From Meishania litoralis (GTDB lineage Bacteria > Bacteroidota > Bacteroidia > Flavobacteriales > Flavobacteriaceae), in the NCBI RefSeq assembly GCF_042611095.1, contig NZ_JBHFPV010000002.1, forward strand, positions 248,001 to 312,000: a DNA stretch of 64,000 nucleotides, in the 5' to 3' direction. Every line of letters begins with the position of its first letter. Positions within the stretch are counted from its first letter, which is position 1. The position numbers were made by a program, and so were the translations under genes. Positions 44,944-52,211 of the stretch are shown one piece after another. The notes below the pieces were generated by a model. It was given only the letters and a program-made list of their open reading frames with translations, was not told where the DNA came from and ran no database searches.

Positions 44944-46035
44944 ATGAAATATAGCATACTTATATTTTTTGCCTTATTGATCATAATATCTTGTGCCAAG
45001 TCTTCAAATACGGACTTTGATCGAGAACCTGTTGCCAATCTGATTATCGAAAACGATAAGGTTATTTGCGAATTCTGTGATGGTTTCGGCTCCATTATCG
45101 AAACTTACGAAAACCAAATATTTGTTGGGGGCGAAAAAAAAATCTGGGTTTTTGAAAGAAATGGTCAGACAACATCCCTTTTTCAGGAAATTGATTTGGC
45201 TAATGTCGGTTCCTTGAACAGTATAAAGGCGGCGGACGGATCGCTGTTTTTAGGCCTAATTGACGATGAGGGAACGGGCAGGGTACGTCAGTATACTTTA
45301 AACAATACCGAGTGGCAATTCACCAAGGACTTCCAAGTTGGAAGGAATCAAGACAATTTCGGTAATGACATCGCAATCAAGGACACTTTGATGATTATTG
45401 GGGCTTCCGCCATATGGGACGAATCGTTCAGCATCCCGAATAAGGACGAAGGTTCATTTTATATCTTTGGCAATAAGGGTGGCGATTGGATCCAAACCCA
45501 AGAATTTTATAGTGAGAATCGTTCACCTGATGATCATTTCGGCAAGGACGTGATTATAGCGGATAATTTTGTCGTTGTTACTGGCTTATCGATTCCGATG
45601 CACGTTTACGAATTTGAGAATACGGAATGGAATTTGGCAAGTGTTGAGAATAATATCGTTCCCGCTGATATTGATAATAACGGCAATACTTTTCTTTATT
45701 ATTCCGAAATGTTGGGTTTGCAGTCGTTTTCGATGAATCCTAATGGTTCAATTAGCCCGATAACCATTAATGCAAATTTAGATTTAGGCCTTGGTCTTCA
45801 ATTTTATGGAGATAGTATGAGTATGACCCAAGACCATGCTTTGATTGCTACTCTAGGTGGGCATGAGGTGTACCTACTACAGTTGGTGGGCAATGAATGG
45901 GTTTTGAAAAAAACTTTAGCTCCGGGTAACGAGCCACAATCTAAGTATTCGGGATTGAAACTTACCCCGGAACAGGCCTTGATCGGCGGCATCTCTTCGG
46001 ATGGGGTTTCTTATCTTTTCTTTGAGAATTTTTGA
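44944..46035 (+). CDS. Lipoprotein with FG-GAP-like beta-propeller repeats
   Basis: 363 residues; lipoprotein signal 'LIIISC' (Cys17). Repeating blades of about 50 residues include 'NQDNFGNDIAIKDTLMIIGA', 'SPDDHFGKDVIIADNFVVVT' and 'YSGLKLTPEQALIGGISSDG', which match the FG-GAP style 'xxFGxxVxxxxxxxxVGA'. It is probably a surface-exposed propeller. The function is unknown. Confidence 0.7.
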   Translation: MKYSILIFFALLIIISCAKSSNTDFDREPVANLIIENDKVICEFCDGFGSIIETYENQIFVGGEKKIWVFERNGQTTSLFQEIDLANVGSLNSIKAADGSLFLGLIDDEGTGRVRQYTLNNTEWQFTKDFQVGRNQDNFGNDIAIKDTLMIIGASAIWDESFSIPNKDEGSFYIFGNKGGDWIQTQEFYSENRSPDDHFGKDVIIADNFVVVTGLSIPMHVYEFENTEWNLASVENNIVPADIDNNGNTFLYYSEMLGLQSFSMNPNGSISPITINANLDLGLGLQFYGDSMSMTQDHALIATLGGHEVYLLQLVGNEWVLKKTLAPGNEPQSKYSGLKLTPEQALIGGISSDGVSYLFFENF

Positions 46036-46250
46036 TATAGTAACCAACCTGCGAATGGGTTATGTAATTATTTGAATATCAATAAATTTATAATTAAAAA
46101 CTTATGGTTGCATTCTATGAATAATCTTTGGAATGCACCTTTCTACTGGTTCAGCAACATCGGCTTACAACTATGGTAAATAGGGGTATAAACCCTTTAA
46201 AATATGGGTTGAATACAGGTTGACCTAGACTGGTTATCCACTTAACTTCG

Positions 46251-46472
46251 ATGATTATGAACCAAAAAAACAGTACCATTGAAAAAGTAGGCTTAAAAGA
46301 TCCGTATACCAAAGAGGATGCTGACAGCAAGAAGCAAACATCGATCGTAGAACTTCTTAAAAGAAAACCTGCGGTGTACGAGGTTTGAAAATGGAAAATT
46401 GATCCGATTACCGGAAAACCCAAAAAAGAGTGTTGGATCGAAGAACCGGTCAATGCCCTTGTATTGAAATAA
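46251..46472 (+). pseudogene. Small gene with in-frame TGA at codon 46
   Basis: From the ATG at 46251 (or 46257) the frame encodes 'NSTIEKVGLKDPYTKEDADS', '...VELLKRKPAVYEV', then TGA at 46386-46388, and continues without another stop as 'KWKIDPITGKPKKECWIEEP' to a TAA at 46470. Both halves have the same charged, globular composition, and a clear terminator follows (46488-46522), so it was one gene of 73 codons. TGA could come from a Trp codon. Without evidence for recoding I list it as a pseudogene; the 45-residue N-terminal product may still be made. No family recognised. Confidence 0.5.
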
Positions 46473-46820
46473 GGGTAAAAAAGTTGCAGGAACGGAATGG
46501 GCTATTGGTGCATTCCGTTCTTGAAATTTATCGGCAATGTTCGCGCGACTTGATTTTTAGATAAAAGCCCAGGCAATAGTGCCGCTCAAAAAATTTCTTC
46601 CAAAGAAAATCTTTCTGAGGTCATGGAACACTGACCTAGTTCAAATATTCATCTGTAGCTTGAAAAGCTGGTTTTATGAACAAAACGGCCCGTCTTTTAG
46701 GTTGCGATTGTCAGCAGGCCCGCTGTGCTAATAATGGACCAAAACCCGGGTTGAAATATATCGTTACCCTTGATAATGGCATAAATTTTGACGTTATAGC
46801 AGGGTACCAAAACCAATCGG
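46473..46820. other. Intergenic region, 348 bp
   Basis: It holds the terminator at 46488-46522 and, near 46580-46615, a stretch 'gccgctcaaaaaatttctt' that resembles the dispersed repeat also seen at 48592 and 52017. An open frame at 46676-46909 overlaps the next gene and is not convincing. Confidence 0.4.
46488..46522 (+). terminator. Rho-independent terminator after the interrupted small gene
   Basis: Ten-bp perfect stem 'gaacggaatg'/'cattccgttc' (46490-46499, 46511-46520) with an eleven-base loop, followed by a short T-containing tail. Confidence 0.7.
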
Positions 46821-47444
46821 ATGATACAGATTTTCAAAAGGCCAGTGCTGTTAATTATTCTTTTTTTGGGGCTTTACTCTATGAACGCACAAAAAAAAGC
46901 CTTCAATAAGGGATACCTTGTAAAACAATCCGGTGATACGATACAAGGCCTCGTCAAAGACCGGTCCACAGGAACATTTGTTTCCCTATACACGAAGATC
47001 CGTTTTAAAGAAGCTGGTTCTTCGCGCACCAAAAAGTACGGCCCTGACGATATCTTGGGATATGGCTACCATGGCCAAAATTTTGTTTCCATGCCATTTA
47101 GGGAGGAAATTGATTTTTTTAAGTTCCGGTATTATACCGATTCACGGGCACCGCGGGTGTTTTTAAAAGTAGTACGAAAATCGGAGCAGCTTATCTATTT
47201 CGAACAGCTTTTTGTGCATGAGGATAGTTCTTACCTTGATTCCACTCCGTTTTTTTACCGGCCCGATACAAGTGAATTGGTCCGTGTCACACAGGGCATT
47301 TTGGGGTTTAAGCGAAAGCGTCTTGCCGAGTATTTTTCAGATTGTCCGGCATTGGCCCAAGAACTTTATGGCGATGACCGTACAATTGGGAGTATTTCCG
47401 ACTTGTACGAATTTTGCCTTGAGCGGTGTATTGCAAATCAGTGA
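46821..47444 (+). CDS. Hypothetical secreted protein
   Basis: 207 residues with a signal peptide (about 1-23, ending 'YSMNAQ'). The mature start 'KGYLVKQSGDTIQGLVKDRS' is a pattern common in secreted Bacteroidota proteins of unknown role ('KGYxxxxxGDTIxGxI'). 'DILGYGYHGQNFVSM', 'VFLKVVRKSEQLIYFEQLF' and a C-terminal helix with 'DCPALAQELYG' follow. Probably periplasmic. It starts 218 bases before a DUF1080 gene; co-transcription is not evident. Confidence 0.65.
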   Translation: MIQIFKRPVLLIILFLGLYSMNAQKKAFNKGYLVKQSGDTIQGLVKDRSTGTFVSLYTKIRFKEAGSSRTKKYGPDDILGYGYHGQNFVSMPFREEIDFFKFRYYTDSRAPRVFLKVVRKSEQLIYFEQLFVHEDSSYLDSTPFFYRPDTSELVRVTQGILGFKRKRLAEYFSDCPALAQELYGDDRTIGSISDLYEFCLERCIANQ

Positions 47445-47662
47445 CAAATTACTTGGCCATGTTTGGCGCCTCTTGATGGCGATAACATTACAAAAATCGA
47501 TTTGCACGATTACCAGGCACTTAAGATATCGATTGCATGAAAAATCATTGTGATGTCTAGCCATTATTGTTACTTTAGGCATCCTGTACAACTTACTGGC
47601 CATACAGCATAATAGATTGAGGTGTAGATCTTTGATATTGACCGGTACCACTACGTAAAAAA

Positions 47663-48436
47663 ATGAATCGAGCTTCCTCCTTTATGATGGTCCTGATACT
47701 ACTTATCGTGGTATCGTGTAAGACCGAAGAAAAAAAGAAATTCCGAATTGAGCGCTCCAAGGCGTTGTCCATGAAGAACAAGGTACACAATCAACTGCTC
47801 GATATCGAAAGGGAGCAGGGGTGGCAACTGCTTTTCGATGGAAAGACCCTCGACGGATGGCACCTGTACAATAAGCCTGACTCTACCCAGTTTTCGGCTT
47901 GGGAAGTCAAGGATGGCACTATTTACTGTAACGCGACCGATGAAAGCAGGTTATTTGGGGACTTGGTGACCGATACCGAGTTTGAAAACTACGAACTTGT
48001 GTTTGAATGGCAAATGGGATTACGGGGAAACGGAGGCGTCTTTATCAATGTTCAAGAATCCCCTGAATTTGGTGCAACCTACGAAACCGGACCCGAATAT
48101 CAACTTTTGGATCCCGAACATATGGATACGAACACCCCTATGAAAAGACCAGGTTGCCTTTGGGGACTGTTTCCCCAAGTTAATGAGGCCAAGGCCCATG
48201 CCACCGGGCAGTGGAACACCGCCAAAATCATACAACAAGATGGCAACATTCAGTTCTACTTAAATGATATTCTCACGGCCGAGGCAGATTTAACTTCATC
48301 TGAATGGGCAAATACTGTTGCAGCTTCCAACTTTAAGGGCCGGCCCGCTTTTGGCAAAACCACCAGAGGAAAAATAGCGCTTCAAAACTGGTACTTCGAA
48401 TCTTGGTTCCGTGATATAAAGATCCGTGAATTGTAG
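47663..48436 (+). CDS. DUF1080 lipoprotein (3-keto-glycoside hydrolase family)
   Basis: 257 residues; lipoprotein signal 'LLIVVSC' (Cys about 19). The DUF1080 domain is complete: 'GWQLLFDGKTLDGWHLYNK', 'FENYELVFEWQMGLRGNGGV', 'ETGPEYQLLDPEHMD', 'TGQWNTAKIIQQDGNIQFYL' and 'GKIALQNWYFESWFRDIKI'. It lies 385 bases before the GMC oxidoreductase/small subunit pair, so the three could act in series on a glycoside: C3 oxidation, then cleavage. Confidence 0.9.
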   Translation: MNRASSFMMVLILLIVVSCKTEEKKKFRIERSKALSMKNKVHNQLLDIEREQGWQLLFDGKTLDGWHLYNKPDSTQFSAWEVKDGTIYCNATDESRLFGDLVTDTEFENYELVFEWQMGLRGNGGVFINVQESPEFGATYETGPEYQLLDPEHMDTNTPMKRPGCLWGLFPQVNEAKAHATGQWNTAKIIQQDGNIQFYLNDILTAEADLTSSEWANTVAASNFKGRPAFGKTTRGKIALQNWYFESWFRDIKIREL

Positions 48437-48820
48437 TAGTAGGAATTTTGAGCACCGATTTATTCCGAATAGCAAAGCTAACTATGAATGGCCAAAAAAT
48501 ATATTGAAATGATAATGTTCTAATTTACCTGCGTGGCCCGTAGGCAGATGTAACTTAGCTTTGTGCGAGATGGTACGCTGACTAATTTTACACCGCACTT
48601 CCTGAAAAATTTCGCATATAAATCTTCTTTAATAAAGTAAAGGCATTCTTTGAATGATACCCGACGAGCCTGCCCTGAGCGGAGTCGAAGGATAGGAGGG
48701 GAGGCAATGTGTGGTATGAGATTAACTGACTAAAGTTTTCTATCTTGCTACAAGACCAGAGTGGAATTTTTGTTCCCTCTTTATATTTTTGGCTTTACGT
48801 GTACACCTAAATTTTTGGTT
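48437..48820. other. Intergenic region, 384 bp
   Basis: The middle holds a dispersed repeat copy (see 48592-48724). No coding frame seen. The promoter of the GMC gene should lie at its right end. Confidence 0.5.
48592..48724. repeat. Dispersed repeat copy C (shared with island borders)
   Basis: The 22 bases at 48592-48613 are identical to 52017-52038, and the similarity continues imperfectly through a 'gaggggaggcaatgtgtgg'-like end that also appears after the two long direct repeats near 52100 and 57580. It marks an intergenic repeat family of this genome. Confidence 0.6.
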
Positions 48821-50530
48821 ATGAACCTAAATACCAAATCAAAACAACAGCACACATACGATGCCATCGTCGTAGGTACCGGTATAAGTGGAGGTTGGGC
48901 GGCCAAGGAGCTTTCTGAAAAGGGTTTGAAGACATTGGTGCTGGAAAGGGGCAGAATGGTAAAGCACCTTACCGATTATCCTACAATGAATCTAAACCCT
49001 TGGGAACAACCCTATGGCAATCGGTTGACGCCCAAGGAAAGTCGAGAGATCTACCCGGTTCAAAGTAGGACATCCTATGCTATCGATCAATCTACGAAGC
49101 ATTTCTTTGTCAAGGATAATGAAAATCCATACGAGCAAAAGAAACCTTTTCTTTGGACCCGGGGATATCAGGTAGGCGGACGGTCGCTCATCTGGGGCCG
49201 ATGGGCATATCGAAGAGGAGATCTGGAATTTGGCGCCAACGCCCGGGATGGCGTCGGATTGGATTGGCCGATTCGATACAAGGATATCGAACCTTGGTAT
49301 GACTATGTGGAGTCATACATCGGTGTAAGTGGGTCGAATGATGGATTGCCCCAGGTGCCCGATGGAAAGTTTCTACCACCATGGGAAATGAGCTGTTTGG
49401 AAAAGCACGTGGCCGGTAAAATTGAAGAACATTTTGATGGCCGTAAATTGACAATAGGCAGAACGGTCAACCTCACCAGGCCCCATGGGGGCCGCGGCAA
49501 GTGCATGGCGCGCAACAAATGCCGAAGAGGATGCCCCTATGGCGCTTACTTCAGTAGTAATTCGGTTACTCTTGTTGCTGCTGAAAAGAGCGGTAATATG
49601 ACCTTGCGACCCAATTCGATAGTGCACACCATCCTCTACGATAAGCAGACTAAAAAGGCTTCAGGGGTACAAATAATCGATGCCGAGACAAAAGAGACGA
49701 TCGAGTACAAGGCCAAGATCATCTTTCTATGTGCTTCGACCTTGGGCAGTACCAGTATTCTGCTCAATTCGGTTGCCCATAGTTTTCCAGATGGTTTGGC
49801 GAACTCGAGTGGAGAATTAGGGCATAATCTCATGGACAATCATTTTCAGGTCGGTGCCTATGGTACGTATGACGGCTTTGAAGATCAATATCACAAAGGC
49901 AGGCGTCCCGTAGATGTGTTGGTCCCGCGATTTCAAAACCTTGATGCCAAGACGAAACGAAAAGACTATTTACGAGGTTTCAGCACTTATGGCTGGTCAG
50001 GTCGCGAGGGGTGGGACAGAGGCTTTGGAGGCAATGAGTTCGGGGCCGAATGGAAGGATGGCTTAACCAAGCCTGGCCCTTGGACCTTTACATTTCTTGC
50101 CTTTGGCGAATGTTTGCCCGATCATAAGAACAGAATATACTTGGACCATAACAAGAAAGACCCCTGGGGATTGCCGATGTTGGTCACCGACATGGAATTT
50201 GGTGAAAATGAATCGGCCATGCGCAAGGAAATGATGACTTCAAGTGCAGAAATGCTCGATGCCTCTGGATTCAAAGACATTGGCACCTACGATGAACCCA
50301 GTGAGCCGGGTTTGAGCATACACGAAATGGGCACGGCGAGAATGGGTGCCGACCCCAAGACCTCTGTTCTCAATAAGTGGAATCAAGTGCACGATATCCC
50401 GAACATTTTTGTGACAGATGGCTCATGTATGAACTCCAACGGGTGGGGCAATCCTTCACTAACGTATATGGCACTAACGGCTAGGGCATGTGACTATGCG
50501 GTAGATCAACTTAAAAAAGGAAACCTATGA
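48821..50530 (+). CDS. GMC-family oxidoreductase, FAD-dependent large subunit
   Basis: 569 residues from the ATG at 48821 (a GTG at 48761 would add 20 odd hydrophobic residues). FAD loop 'AIVVGTGISGGWAAKEL' and 'LVLERG'; 'GGRSLIWGRWAYRRGDLEFG' is the GMC substrate-side segment, 'CMARNKCRRGCPYGAYFSS' a Cys-rich stretch, and the C-terminal catalytic part is 'HEMGTARMGADP' and 'NGWGNPSLTYMALTARA'. Proteins of this type with a gluconate-2-dehydrogenase-like small subunit oxidise sugars or glycosides, often at C3. It overlaps the small-subunit gene by four bases. Confidence 0.92.
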   Translation: MNLNTKSKQQHTYDAIVVGTGISGGWAAKELSEKGLKTLVLERGRMVKHLTDYPTMNLNPWEQPYGNRLTPKESREIYPVQSRTSYAIDQSTKHFFVKDNENPYEQKKPFLWTRGYQVGGRSLIWGRWAYRRGDLEFGANARDGVGLDWPIRYKDIEPWYDYVESYIGVSGSNDGLPQVPDGKFLPPWEMSCLEKHVAGKIEEHFDGRKLTIGRTVNLTRPHGGRGKCMARNKCRRGCPYGAYFSSNSVTLVAAEKSGNMTLRPNSIVHTILYDKQTKKASGVQIIDAETKETIEYKAKIIFLCASTLGSTSILLNSVAHSFPDGLANSSGELGHNLMDNHFQVGAYGTYDGFEDQYHKGRRPVDVLVPRFQNLDAKTKRKDYLRGFSTYGWSGREGWDRGFGGNEFGAEWKDGLTKPGPWTFTFLAFGECLPDHKNRIYLDHNKKDPWGLPMLVTDMEFGENESAMRKEMMTSSAEMLDASGFKDIGTYDEPSEPGLSIHEMGTARMGADPKTSVLNKWNQVHDIPNIFVTDGSCMNSNGWGNPSLTYMALTARACDYAVDQLKKGNL

Positions 50531-51084
50531 ACTCTGACAAGATAAATAGAAGAAAGGCCTTGGAAAAGACTTCGCTATTGCTGGGCGGGGTGTTGACCAC
50601 TTCTATTTGGACAGGCGTACTCCATGGCTGTGGAGCACCAAAAGAACTTGACTGGTCCCCAAAATTCATGACCAACGAAGAGGCCATGTTAACCGAAATG
50701 CTGGTTGATGTTCTCATTCCGCGTACAGAGACTCCTGGTGCGTCCGACGCAATGGCACATCGTTTTATCGACGAAATGTTGCACGGGTATTTTGATCCGA
50801 GCGAACAAAAGACGGTAAGAAATGGCTTGAAAGAACTGCAAGAGACGGGCTTTTCAGATTTAAGCCATGCAGAAAGAATCGAGGTCTTACAAGATTTGTC
50901 CGATAAGGCCGGACAAGAAAGCGAAACGTCTTTTTTTCAGATTATGCGCAGCATGACCTTATTGGGCTACTTCACCTCTGAGGCAGGGGCTACACAAGCC
51001 TTAACCCATGACCCCGTTCCAGGAACCTATGAAGGATGCATTCCAATACAAAAATACGGCGGTAAATGCTGGTCTGAGAGTTAG
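50527..51084 (+). CDS. Gluconate 2-dehydrogenase subunit 3-family protein
   Basis: 185 residues. The N terminus 'INRRKALEKTSLLLGGVLTT' is a twin-arginine signal ending near 'VLHGCG'. The mature part matches the small subunit of membrane sugar dehydrogenases: 'EEAMLTEMLVDVLIPRTETP', 'GASDAMAHRFIDEMLHGYF' and 'SMTLLGYFTSEAGATQAL'. Such subunits carry the FAD-containing large subunit across the membrane. It is translationally coupled to the GMC gene. Confidence 0.9.
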   Translation: MNSDKINRRKALEKTSLLLGGVLTTSIWTGVLHGCGAPKELDWSPKFMTNEEAMLTEMLVDVLIPRTETPGASDAMAHRFIDEMLHGYFDPSEQKTVRNGLKELQETGFSDLSHAERIEVLQDLSDKAGQESETSFFQIMRSMTLLGYFTSEAGATQALTHDPVPGTYEGCIPIQKYGGKCWSES

Positions 51085-51089
51085 GCGCA

Positions 51090-51479
51090 CTAATTGTTGT
51101 CCAATATTTTAAAGGTACCCTCCCCGGCGTACAATTCCCTGCCAAAAAGTAAATGGTTGTGTACTTTTCCTTTCTTAAAATCCAACACCTGACTTACACC
51201 CGTACCACTTTCCTCGCCCCAGGTGATAAAAAGTTTATCGCCGGATATCCATTCGGCGATATAAACTTCATTCCCTTTAAGTCCCGTTTCATCACCTTTC
51301 ATTGCTTGCCAGTGTAATGTAGAATCGGTATCAAAAGTGAGATGGTATACATTTTCATCATATCGATATTCCAAAGTCCGATGGATCAACTCCACAGTAT
51401 CATCCTTTACCGGGGTGCAATGCATAAGCGCCAGTGGTAGAAGACACAAAATAAAGGGCTTTAAACTTTGATTCAGCAT
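51090..51479 (-). CDS. MoaF-like calycin-fold lipoprotein
   Basis: 129 residues; lipoprotein signal 'LALMHC' (Cys about 21). The mature part follows the pattern of MoaF-related beta-barrels: 'YHLTFDTDSTLHWQAMKGDE', 'GNEVYIAEWISGDKLFITWG', 'GTGVSQVLDFKKGKVHNHLL' and 'GEGTFKIL'. The family may bind small ligands; the role here is unknown. It ends five bases from the convergent dehydrogenase small-subunit gene. It is the last gene before the A+T-rich island. Confidence 0.6.
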   Translation of the reverse strand: MLNQSLKPFILCLLPLALMHCTPVKDDTVELIHRTLEYRYDENVYHLTFDTDSTLHWQAMKGDETGLKGNEVYIAEWISGDKLFITWGEESGTGVSQVLDFKKGKVHNHLLFGRELYAGEGTFKILDNN

Positions 51480-51626
51480 AGTATCATTTGTAAAAGATTA
51501 AAATAATTATAAGCTATAAAATGAACAAGCGCTTGCACAAGAAAAGTAATGAAAGAGGGTAATCTAACAGTAGTGATCGAACAACTATGAGCACTTCATA
51601 CCTAAAACGTATCAATTTACAGTGCG

Positions 51627-52014
51627 AGCGTTGGCTTTTCTAGGAATAATGCGATTTGCCAGCCGCATCAACTCGCTAAATTTTAAAAGATTTTCAATCT
51701 TTAAAAATATTCCGTACATAATAGAATTATGACTTACAGCCGTTAAGTACCATTCCAGTAAAACGGCTTTTACATACGCGATAAAAAATGATTACCCAGT
51801 GGGTGATTATTTTTTTCGGCGAGTTGGCGCGCTGGATGTCATTGCAGAATTTCTTTTTACATAATACCTGCCGATATGGTTCTAAAGAAGCCATATCTGG
51901 TATTATGCAAAACAGCAAGCTGTACAGAAATACTGCGCCGTTTTACACATTATACGAATCTGCATCATAATGTTTTGCGTTATGTAACTTGAGCTTTGGT
52001 AAAAGCGAAAGTTG
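51627..52014. repeat. Long direct repeat A (388 bp)
   Basis: It matches 57108-57496 over its whole length, with long identical blocks and a more variable stretch near 51735-51760. Both begin 'agcgttggcttttctaggaa' and end 'agcgaaagttg'. The two copies have the same orientation and enclose the restriction-modification module. Confidence 0.9.
51860..51907. repeat. Hairpin inside direct repeat A
   Basis: Outer stem 'cataatacc'/'ggtattatg', inner stem 'gatatgg'/'ccatatc', with a four-base bulge on one side and one base on the other. The bulged hairpin resembles in layout, but not in core sequence, a folded recombination site. The identical copy in repeat B is at 57341-57388. Confidence 0.7.
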
Positions 52015-52211
52015 GTACCGCACTTCCTGAAAAATTTCTTCTAAAAATTTCCTTATAAAATATAATGGAATACTGTTTTGCCGAACCCGCAGAGTGGGGG
52101 AGGTGAAAGTGTATGGAATGGGTTAAAATTGGAAATATTCCAAAAAAAGTTGGAATATTCCACAACTGTCCGTAGTTTTGTCCGTGTCCGTAAAAAAGCC
52201 CGTGATATTCT

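Larger units (their letters stand above)
51480..52211. other. Non-coding left border of the defence island
   Basis: It contains direct repeat A (51627-52014), its internal hairpin and a tail with the dispersed repeat (52017-52038). No gene seen except short spurious frames. Confidence 0.6.

Noticed and set aside
46151..46453. 100-codon minus-strand frame
   Set aside because: It is antisense to the small gene at 46251-46472, whose plus-strand frame and terminator are better supported.
46676..46909. 77-codon plus-strand frame before the secreted protein gene
   Set aside because: It overlaps the well-supported gene at 46821 by 89 bases in another frame and has no recognisable domain; at most a remnant.
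51860..51907. Bulged hairpin considered as an integron attC site
   Set aside because: The layout is similar, but the expected core ends (GTTRRRY/RYYYAAC) are not present and no integrase is seen; kept only as a hairpin.
51727..51970. Short frames (60-63 codons) on both strands inside direct repeat A, with counterparts in repeat B
   Set aside because: They arise from the conserved hairpin region; coding on both strands at once is unlikely and the differences between copies do not favour silent sites.
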